A stretch of DNA of 45,125 nucleotides. It comes from Bacteroidales bacterium. Lineage in GTDB: Bacteria; Bacteroidota; Bacteroidia; Bacteroidales; UBA932. The stretch spans positions 1 to 45,125 of the forward strand of contig JAQXJU010000103.1 in NCBI GenBank assembly GCA_029009115.1. Direction: 5' to 3'. Every line of letters starts with the position of its first letter. The stretch's first letter is position 1. The notes below the pieces were generated by a model. That model was not told the origin of the DNA. It was given only the letters and a program-made list of their open reading frames with translations, and ran no database searches. The translations under genes were made by a program, and so were the position numbers. Shown here in pieces: positions 11,443 to 21,796 of the stretch.

Positions 11443-12867
11443 ATGAATACCAGTTCAGTACTGGCAATCTTCAAGGAGATTACCGCCATCCCTCGTGAAT
11501 CCGGCCACGAAGGGCCTATTACCGCGTATCTGTGCGACTGGGCTGTCCGCCACGGACTTGCAGTCAGCACCGATGAAATTCAGAATGTGATAATAACCAG
11601 GGAAGCTGCTCCGGGCAAGGAGGATGTTCCCACAATCGTTCTTCAGGCACATCAGGATATGGTGTGCGAGAAGTTGCCCGGTGTGCGTCACGACTTCTCG
11701 AAGGATCCCATCCGCTACGAGATTGAAGACGGCTGGATGATTGCCAAAGAGACTACACTCGGAGCAGATGACGGAATAGGAATCGCCGCCTGCCTTGCGC
11801 TTCTTGAGAGCGACCTTCCCACCGGAAAGATTGAATGTGTATTCACCATATCCGAAGAGACGGGAATGGACGGAGCCGAGAATATGAAGGAAGGCTTCTT
11901 CAGCGGCAAGACTCTTATCAATCTCGATTCAGAAGACGAAGGCCAGCTCTTCATCGGATGTGCCGGAGGAGAGAACACAATGGCAAAGTTCAGCTACTCC
12001 ACTCAGGCGGTTGATCCTAGCTGGACAACAATCGAGCTCAGAATCGAAGGAGCCCTTGGCGGTCATAGCGGAGATGACATCAACAAGAAGAGGCTGAACA
12101 CCGTCCAGTGTCTTGCATCTTTCCTTGAGACAGAGCTTGCCAACGGCCTTATGCTTAAGCTTCTATCCGGAGGCGGCAAGAGCAACGCCATCGCCCGCGA
12201 CTGCTATGCCATAATCGCAGTTCCCGATTCTCAGGCCTGCATCTCTCGATTCGAGGCATTCGCCGCGTCCGTCAAAGAAGAGTACAAGGGTTATGAAGAT
12301 GGCCTGGTGTTCAGTTCAAAGCGCAGCAATTCAAACGAAAAGGCCGTTGACTCCGATACAACTTCTTCACTCATTCACGCATTAGTGAGTTGCCCCCACG
12401 GGGTCGTTTCGATGTGCAAGGACATTCCCGGGCTCGTCCAGACTTCGACCAATCTTGCCTCTGTAAAGATGCAGGAGCAGGGTTTCATTACCGTTTCAAC
12501 AAGTCAGAGAAGCAGTGTCGAAAGCGAACTGGACGAAATTGTAGCGCGTGTAAGTGCCGTATTCACCGGCCACAATGCCGCAGTGCGCAGTTTCAACCGC
12601 TATCCCGGCTGGGAGCCCGATGTGAACAGCCATATTCTTGAGATTTGCACCGAGTCGTACCGCAGGCTCTTCAATACCGAGCCCGAGATCAAGGCAATTC
12701 ACGCCGGTCTTGAATGCGGACTGTTCCTGCGCAAATTCCCCGGACTGGATATGATTTCGTTCGGTCCGACCCTCAGGGGAGTGCACGCTCCGGGCGAAAG
12801 GCTCGATCTTGCCTCGATGGACAAATTCGTGGAACTGCTCAAGGATGTCGTATGCAACTTCAAATAG
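11443..12867 (+). CDS. pepD: Aminoacyl-histidine dipeptidase (PepD-like, M20)
   Basis: MNTSSVLAIFKEITAIPRESGHEGPI; metal-site motifs HQDMVCEK, TLGADDGIGIA, SEETGMDGA. Confidence 0.92.
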   Translation: MNTSSVLAIFKEITAIPRESGHEGPITAYLCDWAVRHGLAVSTDEIQNVIITREAAPGKEDVPTIVLQAHQDMVCEKLPGVRHDFSKDPIRYEIEDGWMIAKETTLGADDGIGIAACLALLESDLPTGKIECVFTISEETGMDGAENMKEGFFSGKTLINLDSEDEGQLFIGCAGGENTMAKFSYSTQAVDPSWTTIELRIEGALGGHSGDDINKKRLNTVQCLASFLETELANGLMLKLLSGGGKSNAIARDCYAIIAVPDSQACISRFEAFAASVKEEYKGYEDGLVFSSKRSNSNEKAVDSDTTSSLIHALVSCPHGVVSMCKDIPGLVQTSTNLASVKMQEQGFITVSTSQRSSVESELDEIVARVSAVFTGHNAAVRSFNRYPGWEPDVNSHILEICTESYRRLFNTEPEIKAIHAGLECGLFLRKFPGLDMISFGPTLRGVHAPGERLDLASMDKFVELLKDVVCNFK

Positions 12868-13508
12868 CTCCTTCTATACTGTCCGCTGATTTTCTGAATC
12901 TAGGCAGGGACATTCAGATTCTGAACAAGAGCGCCGACCTTATCCATCTCGACGTTATGGACGGCGTTCAGGTTCCTAACCTTTCCTTCGGCTTCTCGGT
13001 TACCGATGCCGTATCGAAGGTCGCAAGTATTCCTATGGATGCCCACCTGATGATTTGCAACCCGGCAAAGTATGCCGACAGATTCATCGATGGGGGAGTT
13101 TCATATTTGAGCTTTCATCTCGAAGCGGCTGGAGACGGCTCTGCCGAACTTCTTTCGCACATACGCTCAAGAGGCGTGAAAGCCGGGCTTGCCATCAATC
13201 CGGACGTTCCCGTCAGCCGCCTCTTTCCATACATAGGGAAGGCCGATTTCTTCTTGATAATGTCGGTATTTGCCGGATTCGGAGGGCAGAAGTTCATTCC
13301 CGAAAGCATAGACAGAATCGCGATGCTGCGCGAACGTCTTGTCAGCGAATCAGACCCCGCCCTTATTGAGGTTGACGGAGGTGTCGGCACATCCAACATC
13401 AAGGAGCTGTATCAGGCTGGCGCATCAATGTTCGTAGCAGGAAGTGCCGTATTCAAGGGAGGAGATCCGGCAGCTGCGATACAATCACTTCGCGAAGCCG
13501 CTCTATAA
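12852..13508 (+). CDS. rpe: Ribulose-phosphate 3-epimerase
   Basis: MQLQIAPSILSADFLNLGRD, LIHLDVMDGVQVPNLSFG, IEVDGGVGTSNIKELYQAGASMFVAGSAVF. Start overlaps pepD by 16 nt. Confidence 0.96.
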   Translation: MQLQIAPSILSADFLNLGRDIQILNKSADLIHLDVMDGVQVPNLSFGFSVTDAVSKVASIPMDAHLMICNPAKYADRFIDGGVSYLSFHLEAAGDGSAELLSHIRSRGVKAGLAINPDVPVSRLFPYIGKADFFLIMSVFAGFGGQKFIPESIDRIAMLRERLVSESDPALIEVDGGVGTSNIKELYQAGASMFVAGSAVFKGGDPAAAIQSLREAAL

Positions 13509-13998
13509 TCTCTTTCACATCATACTCTTTTCCTGTAAGCAGGGACATTGAAACAGGATTCGGCAGATTGTCAGAAAAGACTTTCTGATTGACATTTACG
13601 CCGATTCCAAGAATTGTTGTATCCACGAACTTGCCCTTCAGAACATTCTCTATCAGCATACCGCAAATCTTTCGGGGCCCCACCCAGATGTCATTGGGCG
13701 GTTTCATCCATACTTCTATCCCGTATTCACGGAAGAAAGTGCGCATTGCGGCTCCCATCATAAGGTTGATAAGCCCCGAATCCCTTGCCAGAAGGCCTGA
13801 GTCGTGCCTGAGGAGCAGCGAAAAAGTTGCATTCTCGCCCGGGGCCGAGGTCCAAACGTGGTCGCCCTGACCTCTCCCGCTGGTTTGATTAACGGCAGCA
13901 ATTACTGACAGATTGTCAAGCCTCTGAAGCTGCCTTTTCATCTCATTGTTAGTGGAATCCAGTATTTGGAACCATTTGACAGGTGGCAATTCGGTCAT
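13453..13998 (-). CDS. birA: Biotin--[acetyl-CoA carboxylase] ligase, short monofunctional BirA-type
   Basis: From MTELPPVKWFQILDSTNNEMKRQL; QTSGRGQGDHVWTS biotin-loop motif, PPNDIWVGPRKICGMLIEN, GIGVNVNQ. 181 aa. Confidence 0.88.
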   Translation of the reverse strand: MTELPPVKWFQILDSTNNEMKRQLQRLDNLSVIAAVNQTSGRGQGDHVWTSAPGENATFSLLLRHDSGLLARDSGLINLMMGAAMRTFFREYGIEVWMKPPNDIWVGPRKICGMLIENVLKGKFVDTTILGIGVNVNQKVFSDNLPNPVSMSLLTGKEYDVKEIIERLREVIVSQLPDLLP

Positions 13999-14012
13999 TG
14001 GCGAAGTTTTTG

Positions 14013-14020
14013 TATATTTG
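14013..14020 (+). promoter_or_regulatory. -7 box upstream of rsfS-ftsH-cdsA
   Basis: TATATTTG, exact TAnnTTTG, 26 nt before the rsfS ATG. Confidence 0.5.
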
Positions 14021-14046
14021 TCGGATGCAAATTTAGGAACTCTTTT

Positions 14047-14442
14047 ATGATTACACACGACCTTCGCGTCATAGCAGATGCAATTCTCGATAAAAAAGGG
14101 CAGGATGTAGTATCGTTGGACCTCAGACCCATTGGAACAGCCATTTCCGACTATTTCGTAGTCTGCGACGGCTCTTCCACGACCAATGTCGCGGCAATTG
14201 CCGACAACATCATCCGCAAGACTTCCGAAGAACTCAATCTGAAGCCTGTGCGTATGCAGGGAATGGAGAACAACTTCTGGATCATTCTCGACTACGGAAA
14301 CATAGTCATTCACATTTTCCAGAAGGAATACCGCGATTTCTACAGGCTCGAAGACCTCTGGGCCGATGCTCCGAGAAAGACTTACAAAGCCCGCAGGACA
14401 AGCGCGAAGAAGAAAGACAGCGAAAATGGCACAACAGAATAA
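14047..14442 (+). CDS. rsfS: Ribosome silencing factor RsfS (Iojap)
   Basis: MITHDLRVIADAILDKKGQDVVSLDLRPIGTAISDYFVVCDGSSTTNVAAIADNI...WIILDYGNIVIHIFQKEYRDFYRLEDLWADA. Confidence 0.95.
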   Translation: MITHDLRVIADAILDKKGQDVVSLDLRPIGTAISDYFVVCDGSSTTNVAAIADNIIRKTSEELNLKPVRMQGMENNFWIILDYGNIVIHIFQKEYRDFYRLEDLWADAPRKTYKARRTSAKKKDSENGTTE

Positions 14443-16423
14443 AGGCAAGAAAAAGGGGAACAAGCCCCGTGTCAAGGTCATACGAATAAATCTCGCGTGG
14501 CTTTATATTCCGTTTATCCTCCTGATTGTGGGGATGTTGTACTCCAACAAGGGAGTACCTGCACAGAAGATTGAGTGGGCCCAGGTTCAGGAGATAGTCC
14601 GTAGCGGAGATGTCAAAGAAATTCATTTCGTGCGCAACGACTTCGAGGGAACCGTAACAATTCGCCCCGACAGTCTTGGAAAGTACGCCGAAATGTTCGG
14701 AGGGCAGGTCCCTTCCAAATCTCCTCACTTTACCTTTATGGTATCCACCAAGTTCGATGCCGAGAAGGAGTTTGGGCTCCTGAACGAAGCCCTTCCCGAA
14801 GAGTCCAGAGCCAAGATTGTGATGGAGAACGACTCCAAACTATGGTCAGGGATACTCGAATGGATGCTCTTTCCCATACTCCTCATTTTGATGTGGGTGC
14901 TGATGTTCCGTGGTATAGGGAAGAATATGGGAGGAGGTCCCGGAGGCGGAGGCGGAATCAATCCCTTCAATGCAGGTAAATCCACCGGAAAACTAGCCGA
15001 CAAGAAGAACATTAAGGTTACCTTCAAGGATGTTGCCGGACAGCACGGTGCCAAGGAGGAAGTAATGGAGATAGTCGATTTCCTCCGCAACCCCGACAAG
15101 TACACAAAACTTGGGGCAAGAATCCCTCGTGGAGCCCTGCTCGTAGGCCCTCCGGGTACCGGAAAGACCCTTCTGGCAAAAGCTGTTGCGGGCGAAGCTG
15201 ACGTTCCCTTCTTCTCTATCAGCGGTTCCGACTTTGTGGAGATGTTCGTCGGAGTCGGCGCTTCGAGAGTCCGCGACCTCTTTGCCCAGGCAAAGGAGAA
15301 GGGCAAGGCCCTGATTTTCATAGATGAAATCGATGCTGTAGGACGTGCCCGCGGAAGGAATGCCGGTTTCTCGGGGAATGATGAGCGCGAGAATACCCTG
15401 AACCAGCTTCTTGCTGAGATGGACGGCTTTGACAGCAACAGCGGAATAATAGTACTTGCTGCTACCAACAGGGTTGACATACTCGACAAGGCCCTGATGA
15501 GGGCTGGCCGCTTCGACCGGCAGATTTATGTCGGGCTTCCTGAACTTGAGGAGCGCAAGGAGATTTTCCAGGTTCACCTGAAAGGCATCTCGCTCGGCGA
15601 AGATTTCGATATGGACACCATCGCCAAGCATACAGCCGGATTCTCGGGTGCTGACATAGCCAACGCCTGCAACGAGGCAGCCCTTGCCGCAGCGCGTCAC
15701 AACCACGTCAAAGTTCTCAATTCCGACTTCATCGAAGCCATTGACAGAATTGTTGCAGGTATTGAAAGAAAGGACTATATACTCTCCGCAGAAGAGAAGA
15801 GAAGCATTGCCCACCACGAGGCCGGTCACGCTGTGACTAGTTGGCTGCTGCCTCACGGTCACGCCCTTCTGAAGGTCACTCTGATTCCCCGAGGCAACGC
15901 CCTTGGTGCAGCCTGGTACCTGCCTGACGAGCGCAAGTTGATGTTCAAGTCTGAACTGATGGACCAGATGTGCTCCCTGATTGGAGGAAGGGTTGCTGAA
16001 GAAATGATTAACGGCGAACCTTCGACAGGAGCACAAAACGATCTCGAACGCCTCACCAAACTCGCATACGGGATGGTTCAGACCTACGGAATGAGCAACA
16101 CCATAGGCAACCTTTCTTATTATGACAGTACCGGGGACAGGGCTTACGACTTCAACAGGCCGTATTCCGAGAAGACTGCCGAGGCTATGGATGCCGAAGT
16201 GAAGACTCTTGTCGCCCAAATCCACGACAAGACCCTCAAGATACTCACCGACAACAAGGAAGGCTTTCTGAAGGTGGCTCAGCTCCTGCTTGAGAAGGAG
16301 ACAATCTTTGCCGAAGATGTGGAGAAGATACTTGGTCCCAAGGTAAAGCCTTCGACTCAGAGCAGCCCTGAAGTGGCCGAAGCTCCTGAAGAAGACAAGG
16401 AAAGCGACAATTCAAATGAGTAA
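14426..16423 (+). CDS. ftsH: ATP-dependent zinc metalloprotease FtsH
   Basis: [34 protein letters not shown]-region [23 protein letters not shown], zinc motif HHEAGHA; 17-nt overlap with rsfS. Confidence 0.97.
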   Translation: MAQQNKGKKKGNKPRVKVIRINLAWLYIPFILLIVGMLYSNKGVPAQKIEWAQVQEIVRSGDVKEIHFVRNDFEGTVTIRPDSLGKYAEMFGGQVPSKSPHFTFMVSTKFDAEKEFGLLNEALPEESRAKIVMENDSKLWSGILEWMLFPILLILMWVLMFRGIGKNMGGGPGGGGGINPFNAGKSTGKLADKKNIKVTFKDVAGQHGAKEEVMEIVDFLRNPDKYTKLGARIPRGALLVGPPGTGKTLLAKAVAGEADVPFFSISGSDFVEMFVGVGASRVRDLFAQAKEKGKALIFIDEIDAVGRARGRNAGFSGNDERENTLNQLLAEMDGFDSNSGIIVLAATNRVDILDKALMRAGRFDRQIYVGLPELEERKEIFQVHLKGISLGEDFDMDTIAKHTAGFSGADIANACNEAALAAARHNHVKVLNSDFIEAIDRIVAGIERKDYILSAEEKRSIAHHEAGHAVTSWLLPHGHALLKVTLIPRGNALGAAWYLPDERKLMFKSELMDQMCSLIGGRVAEEMINGEPSTGAQNDLERLTKLAYGMVQTYGMSNTIGNLSYYDSTGDRAYDFNRPYSEKTAEAMDAEVKTLVAQIHDKTLKILTDNKEGFLKVAQLLLEKETIFAEDVEKILGPKVKPSTQSSPEVAEAPEEDKESDNSNE

Positions 16424-17246
16424 CTTCTGGATAAGGACAATTTCTGGCGCGGCATACTTTGCCGTGCTTCTTGCTGCATTGCTCATAAACGAGTTCGTCT
16501 TCGGAGCCATTGCAGCAATCTTTACCGGGGTGCTTGCCTTCGAGTTCTGCCGGCTATCCGACGGAGCATCCCTAAAGGCCGGCAGCGTTGTCAGCATCGT
16601 GGCATCCGTCTGCCTGTTTGCATTGGTTTATGCCTGTGAGGTATTCGGTATGCAGGCAAAATATGTTTCCGCAGTTTTCTTCCTTATGCCGGTAATGCTT
16701 CTCACCTGCCTTGCGAAGCCTTCTGCCATAGGTATGAAAACCGTAGCACACGAGCTGGCCTGTCTGATTTATATTGCCCTTCCTATGAGCCTGTCCACAA
16801 CGCTTGTGTTCAGGGGTGGCGAGTTTGACGGGAGCCTGCTTCTGTCTTTCTTCATTATGATATGCTGCTCCGATGTAGGAGCTTATTGCATAGGAACTGC
16901 ATTCGGCCAGAAGAAGGGGAGCCGCAAACTCTGCCCTGAGGTATCTCCCCTCAAATCCTGGGCAGGATTCTGGGGCGGATTGGGCTTCTGCATAGCAGCA
17001 GGAGTCATTCTCGGCTTTACCCAGCTTATGAACATCCCCGTAATTCACTCCGTTGCCCTTTCTATAATAATCCACCTCGGAGGAACCCTTGGCGATCTTT
17101 TCGAATCAAGGTGGAAAAGGGATGCCGGAGTCAAGGATTCAGGGCGCATCATCCCCGGGCATGGAGGCCTTCTGGACAGGCTCGACAGTTCACTCATAGC
17201 GATTCCCGCAGCCTCTGCTTATCTGATACTATTCAACCTTTGGTAA
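16416..17246 (+). CDS. cdsA: Phosphatidate cytidylyltransferase
   Basis: 276 aa multi-TM; C-terminal signature SRWKRDAGVKDSGRIIPGHGGLLDRLDS. Confidence 0.95.
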   Translation: MSNFWIRTISGAAYFAVLLAALLINEFVFGAIAAIFTGVLAFEFCRLSDGASLKAGSVVSIVASVCLFALVYACEVFGMQAKYVSAVFFLMPVMLLTCLAKPSAIGMKTVAHELACLIYIALPMSLSTTLVFRGGEFDGSLLLSFFIMICCSDVGAYCIGTAFGQKKGSRKLCPEVSPLKSWAGFWGGLGFCIAAGVILGFTQLMNIPVIHSVALSIIIHLGGTLGDLFESRWKRDAGVKDSGRIIPGHGGLLDRLDSSLIAIPAASAYLILFNLW

Positions 17247-17253
17247 CCAGCCT

Positions 17254-17907
17254 ATGAAAATCGACAAGAATTCCTACGGGACCGTCTTCGGTGTACTCGC
17301 CGGAGTTGTACTCGCCGTTTTCCTGTTCATCCGATTTATTCCCAACATCTGGATTTCGTTCCCGCTATGCCTCTTTGCAGTGTGGTTCGGAATCTTTGTT
17401 GTGTGCTTTTTCAGGGTTCCTGTTCGCAAACCTGCCGGCTCGTCCACGATTGTAACCTCTGCTGCCGACGGCAAGGTTAAATACATAGGGCCGGCCTACG
17501 AAGGCGAATTCCTTAAAAGGGACTGCCTCAAGGTGAGCGTCTATATGAACTTTTTTGATATGCACGCCAACTTCTGGCCCGTTGACGGCGAAGTAAGCTA
17601 CTACAAGTACCATCCTGGGAAGCATATGCTTGTCATCAAGCCCAAGGCCTCTGAACTCAACGAGCATACCTGCACCTGCATCCGTACACCTGAGGGCAAG
17701 GATGTGTTTTTCAAGCAGATAGCCGGTGGATTCGCACGCAGGATAGTTAACTATGCCAAGCCCGGCTTGAAGGTCAAGTCGGGTCGTCAGTGCGGTATAA
17801 TAAAGTTCGGCTCGCAGATGGATATCTATCTGCCCCTCGATGCAAAAATCAAGGTATCTCTGAACGAATCAACGAGGTCGGCAGAGACAATTATCGCAGA
17901 ACTGTAG
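17254..17907 (+). CDS. psd: Phosphatidylserine decarboxylase (short PSD type)
   Basis: VYMNFFDMHANFWPVDGEV and C-terminal self-cleavage context GRQCGIIKFGSQMDIYLP with the GS pair; follows cdsA. Confidence 0.93.
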   Translation: MKIDKNSYGTVFGVLAGVVLAVFLFIRFIPNIWISFPLCLFAVWFGIFVVCFFRVPVRKPAGSSTIVTSAADGKVKYIGPAYEGEFLKRDCLKVSVYMNFFDMHANFWPVDGEVSYYKYHPGKHMLVIKPKASELNEHTCTCIRTPEGKDVFFKQIAGGFARRIVNYAKPGLKVKSGRQCGIIKFGSQMDIYLPLDAKIKVSLNESTRSAETIIAEL

Positions 17908-17911
17908 ATTC

Positions 17912-19213
17912 CTATTCCGACTGAAGGATAAGTTCGAGCAGACGATCGGCAGCCTCCTCCTGGGGGATGTGCCTGAGGACTGGTGTCTTTTGGCGGTATA
18001 TTGTCACCTTCCCGTTCCCTTCGCCAACATAACCCCAGTCGGCATCGGCCATCTCGCCGGGACCATTGACTATGCATCCCATAACGGCAATGACAATATT
18101 CTGAAGATGAGCCGTTTTGCTCTTTACTTCTTCAAATGCAGCCTGAATGTCATACATAGTCCTTCCGCATCCGGGGCAGGCAATATATTCAGGACGATAG
18201 AAGCGGCGACGTGAGGCCTGCATTATCTCGTCGCGAAGATACTCTCCAATCTCGGGGTCATCAATTTCGTCAACCCTTCGCGAGAGCAGCGCAGGGCCCC
18301 ATTTACAGGCCGCATCAAGCATCTTTCCCTCTTTTTCTCCAAGTGCAGGTGCACTTACTCTTGAATCGTAACGCGCTGCGATATAGCGTGCTATAGGGAC
18401 TTCGGCTTCAGGGGGCTCGGTCAGTGATACCCTTATCGTATCACCTATGCCTTCTTCCAGAAGACTGGCGATTCCTACACAGGACTTGATTCTGCCGGCA
18501 TCACCATTGCCAGCTTCGGTTACGCCAAGATGCATAGGGAACACTATTGAGCACTCTTCCTTCATCAACGAAGCCAGTTTGCGGTAAGCCTCGGTCATAA
18601 CAACGGTATTGCTTGCTTTTAGCGAGACAACAACCTTCCTGAAATCTTTGTCGAGGCACAATTTAATCCACTCCATAGCTGCCTTTGCCATAGCCTCGGG
18701 CGTATTGCCGTAAAGATTGGTGATGTAGTCGCCGAGCGACCCGTGATTGAGACCTATCCTGATGGCGGTGTTGTGCTGTCGGCATACGTCGAGCAACTCT
18801 GAGAACTGGTCTCTTGCCTTCTGGTGATCCTTGTGGAAGTTCCCCGGATTGATGCGGACCTTGTCAACGTAGGGAGCCACGGCAATTGCGGTAGCCGACG
18901 AGAAGTGTATGTCGGCAACTATTGGGGTAAAGATGCCTTCGGCTCGGAGATTCGCCCGGATCTGGCGTATGCAAGGAACGTCCTGCAGGCCAGGAACTGT
19001 CAGACGTATCATCTGGGCTCCGCAGGCGGCAAGGCTCAGGCACTGGCGGGTGCTGGCCTCTACGTCGCAGGTGTGGGTATTGCACATAGTCTGGATGACG
19101 ATGGGGGAGTCTCCCCCTATTACCAGACCAGAATCACCTATCGCTACCGGTATTGTTTTCAGTCTTTCCATTGTTATAGACAAATTCTTTGGCTTCTCTC
19201 CTGAGGTCGGCAT
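17912..19213 (-). CDS. ispG: 4-hydroxy-3-methylbut-2-enyl diphosphate synthase IspG (GcpE), apparently insert-reduced
   Basis: DIHFSSATAIAVAPYVDKVRINPGNF, CPGCGRTMYDIQ, MGCIVNGPGEMADADWGYVG. Likely start MERLKTIP at about 19171. Confidence 0.93.
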   Translation of the reverse strand: MPTSGEKPKNLSITMERLKTIPVAIGDSGLVIGGDSPIVIQTMCNTHTCDVEASTRQCLSLAACGAQMIRLTVPGLQDVPCIRQIRANLRAEGIFTPIVADIHFSSATAIAVAPYVDKVRINPGNFHKDHQKARDQFSELLDVCRQHNTAIRIGLNHGSLGDYITNLYGNTPEAMAKAAMEWIKLCLDKDFRKVVVSLKASNTVVMTEAYRKLASLMKEECSIVFPMHLGVTEAGNGDAGRIKSCVGIASLLEEGIGDTIRVSLTEPPEAEVPIARYIAARYDSRVSAPALGEKEGKMLDAACKWGPALLSRRVDEIDDPEIGEYLRDEIMQASRRRFYRPEYIACPGCGRTMYDIQAAFEEVKSKTAHLQNIVIAVMGCIVNGPGEMADADWGYVGEGNGKVTIYRQKTPVLRHIPQEEAADRLLELILQSE

Positions 19214-20000
19214 TGGTCTTTCCTTTGCGCTTTGTGAGTTGGAAATGGATTCCGGCCGTAATCATAATGTCGAAAGGATATGCAAACCTGTAGTAGTATT
19301 GATTGTACTGACTTGGAGACGAATCGGGAGTGTAAATGCTCGACCACGAATATCGGACGAGAGCGTTGAAATGCAGTTCTACAGGATCGAAAATAAAGCC
19401 TATCCCAAGTCCGCCCTGAAGACCGTAGTCGAAACGTATGTCAATATCCCTGAAGTTGTTGGCCACCTCTTCGGAAAGACTGGGGCCTATCCTCTTGACA
19501 TTTGTCCTGTAGCCCCCGTATATTCCGATGTTGACCATCAGTTTCATAAATTCAGTATCTGCGTGAATCTGGGCCAGAAAAGGGACCTCGATGACATCCA
19601 TTCTCATCTGGGTGGCACCGTCGCAGGTATTGGTGACACCGGTCTCAGAGTCTGGTTTGAAGAGGAAGCCCTCGTGTCCGTATGCTATGCCAGTCTGAAA
19701 GCCGAAATGCGGCATATACCCGAACATCTTGCCGTAGCGCGTTAGAGTAAGCGAAAAATAGCTCGGAGTAAAGAGCGTACCCTGCTTCTGGCTGGGATTG
19801 AAGAGCATAGTCGAGAAGGTAGGGCCGTAGTTCACACCAATCAGGGTATAGTCGTTGAGAGTCTTGCTTGTCGAAATCTGCACCGTATCGAGATACGCAT
19901 CAGGAAAAACAGTCTTAAGACTGTCGGCAGCAGAAAGGCTTAACGCTGGCAGGAGAATGGTAAGTATCTGAAGCACTAATCTTTTCATCGCCTTGTTCAT
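19134..20000 (-). CDS. PorT-like outer-membrane beta-barrel protein (hypothetical)
   Basis: 288 aa; signal peptide; alternating amphipathic strands with aromatic ends; C-terminal strand FDIMITAGIHFQL. Confidence 0.6.
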   Translation of the reverse strand: MNKAMKRLVLQILTILLPALSLSAADSLKTVFPDAYLDTVQISTSKTLNDYTLIGVNYGPTFSTMLFNPSQKQGTLFTPSYFSLTLTRYGKMFGYMPHFGFQTGIAYGHEGFLFKPDSETGVTNTCDGATQMRMDVIEVPFLAQIHADTEFMKLMVNIGIYGGYRTNVKRIGPSLSEEVANNFRDIDIRFDYGLQGGLGIGFIFDPVELHFNALVRYSWSSIYTPDSSPSQYNQYYYRFAYPFDIMITAGIHFQLTKRKGKTNADLRREAKEFVYNNGKTENNTGSDR

Positions 20001-21796
20001 TTCGTAAAGAGTTCCTGCAGGTCAACACTCTGGGTCATTTCGACACTTGCGGGCACGTCGATGTACTTATCTGAATCGACAAGCAGGAAACGGACCTTTT
20101 CAGGTTGGCGTTGCTCAAGGAGTGAGCCCGTATCGACTATCGAGTTGCGATTCTTGTCCTCGGTAATCCTTATGCAATAGCGGCCTTGCTTGAGATAGGG
20201 GAAGTTCAGCTGGCTGTCACTTCCGATAATGTACGAACGGAGGACTTTGTCTCGCTTTTCGTTGAGAAGGTCGATAATGTACTTCTGGCTGACTCCGGAT
20301 ACGTTCAGAATCAGGGTGCTCAGGGTTTCGTCGGTGGGCAGGCTGAACTTGACCTCGGTGCTGTCGCTCCAGAAGCCGTTGATGTCTCTGAATGCACGGG
20401 CAGGGACCTTGAACCTGTATTCGAACCCCTTCTGCAGCTTGACTTTAGGAGTCAGACGATATTTCCTGAGGTTCAGGGTGTCTCTTTGGACCGAGAACTC
20501 TCCCTTGAACTCCTTCTGCTTGGGATTAAGATAGGTGAACCTTATCGAATCGAACTTCTCATAGATGATGGGGAAGTTGAACTCCATTTCAAGCCCGTTC
20601 TGCTCGACAGTCTCAGATTCGGCCTTCAGCTTTAAGATGCAGGTGGTATCGTCGTGCTTTATATCGCGACGGGACATCTTAGACAAGGTCTTCTTTCCGC
20701 CCTCCATAACAAGCTTGAAATGCTCCACATCGGGTTTGAGCAAGCCTGTAGAATCTGTTTTTCGATAATTGACAAACAGATGCAGGGTGTCCAGATTCTT
20801 GCGCCTGTCATTCACCCATATCTCAAGGCTGTCCTGCTCTATGTTGAACTGGGTAATCAGTTTGGAGGCCGGTATTCCGCGTACCCAAACCGAGTCTATC
20901 CAGGCATTGGGTGCCATAAATGTCACATAAGCCGCCCTTTCGGCCGTACGAACCCTGTTTACCACATACTGCTTGCTGGGTTTCTCCCTGAAGATGTTCA
21001 GTTCGACAGCCGCCTTGCGAGCAAGACAGGCAAGGGTGTCCTTCATATCATACTTCTTCAGTTCGGGGATGCTATCGTGGACTTTCCCAACAGGGACAAC
21101 AAGGGTATCCAGAAAGCCAATCTGTTCACTGTCAGGATCGTAGATATTGTTATTGTTGGCATCCTTAACAGCATAAATCCTGTAAACGGTGTCCTGGATA
21201 TGAGGTATGGCAAAGAAGCCCCAGTCGTCGGTACGGGCGGCTGCAACAGGCCTGCGCAGGAATACAGCCGAGTCTGCAAAGTCTTTGTACAGAAGGACCT
21301 TGGCGCCCTTCACGGGATCGAGATTACGGCAGTCCTGAACTACTCCCGTGATATACATCGAGTCAATCTCAGGCCCTGTTGAAAATACATAGGTGTATCC
21401 CGGGAACATATTTCCCTCGTTGTTGTCGGCAATCGCATCCGACATCTCCAGGGTATAGGTGGTATTCGGAAGGAGGTCCTCTTCAAAGCTTACTACCACC
21501 GACTTGCCCCTCAGCTTCGACTTGGGAGCTTTCTCCTGAGGCGGCGAGAGGAAGATGTTGGTCGCCGTCTTTATGGTCACATACTCGTCGAAAGTGAAAA
21601 CCAGTTCTGTCTTGCTCTGAGGCACATTGACCGATCCGGGCAGTGGATTGATATGTACCAGAACCGGAGGAAGAGTATCCTTGAGCCCCCCTGTAGGTGC
21701 CTGGGTGGTATTGGCGCAGGAAGGAGCGAACAATGTCAGCGAGAGTATCCCGACGACAAAGGCAAGAAGAAAGTATATGTCGCAGTGTCTTTTCAT
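19997..21796 (-). CDS. Ig-like (Big_5 type) domain lipoprotein
   Basis: 599 aa; lipobox-like FAPSCA; PPVLVHINPLPGSVNVPQSKTELVFTFDEYV... Ig-like domain. Confidence 0.75.
   Translation of the reverse strand: MKRHCDIYFLLAFVVGILSLTLFAPSCANTTQAPTGGLKDTLPPVLVHINPLPGSVNVPQSKTELVFTFDEYVTIKTATNIFLSPPQEKAPKSKLRGKSVVVSFEEDLLPNTTYTLEMSDAIADNNEGNMFPGYTYVFSTGPEIDSMYITGVVQDCRNLDPVKGAKVLLYKDFADSAVFLRRPVAAARTDDWGFFAIPHIQDTVYRIYAVKDANNNNIYDPDSEQIGFLDTLVVPVGKVHDSIPELKKYDMKDTLACLARKAAVELNIFREKPSKQYVVNRVRTAERAAYVTFMAPNAWIDSVWVRGIPASKLITQFNIEQDSLEIWVNDRRKNLDTLHLFVNYRKTDSTGLLKPDVEHFKLVMEGGKKTLSKMSRRDIKHDDTTCILKLKAESETVEQNGLEMEFNFPIIYEKFDSIRFTYLNPKQKEFKGEFSVQRDTLNLRKYRLTPKVKLQKGFEYRFKVPARAFRDINGFWSDSTEVKFSLPTDETLSTLILNVSGVSQKYIIDLLNEKRDKVLRSYIIGSDSQLNFPYLKQGRYCIRITEDKNRNSIVDTGSLLEQRQPEKVRFLLVDSDKYIDVPASVEMTQSVDLQELFTK

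Noticed and set aside
14025-14036. Mini uORF ATGCAAATTTAG before rsfS
   Set aside because: Three sense codons just after the -7 box; equally explained by chance in an AT-rich leader.
14993-16225. 410-aa minus-strand ORF inside ftsH
   Set aside because: Antisense to a well-conserved ftsH; no domain-like sequence. Typical shadow ORF in a mid-to-high-GC region.
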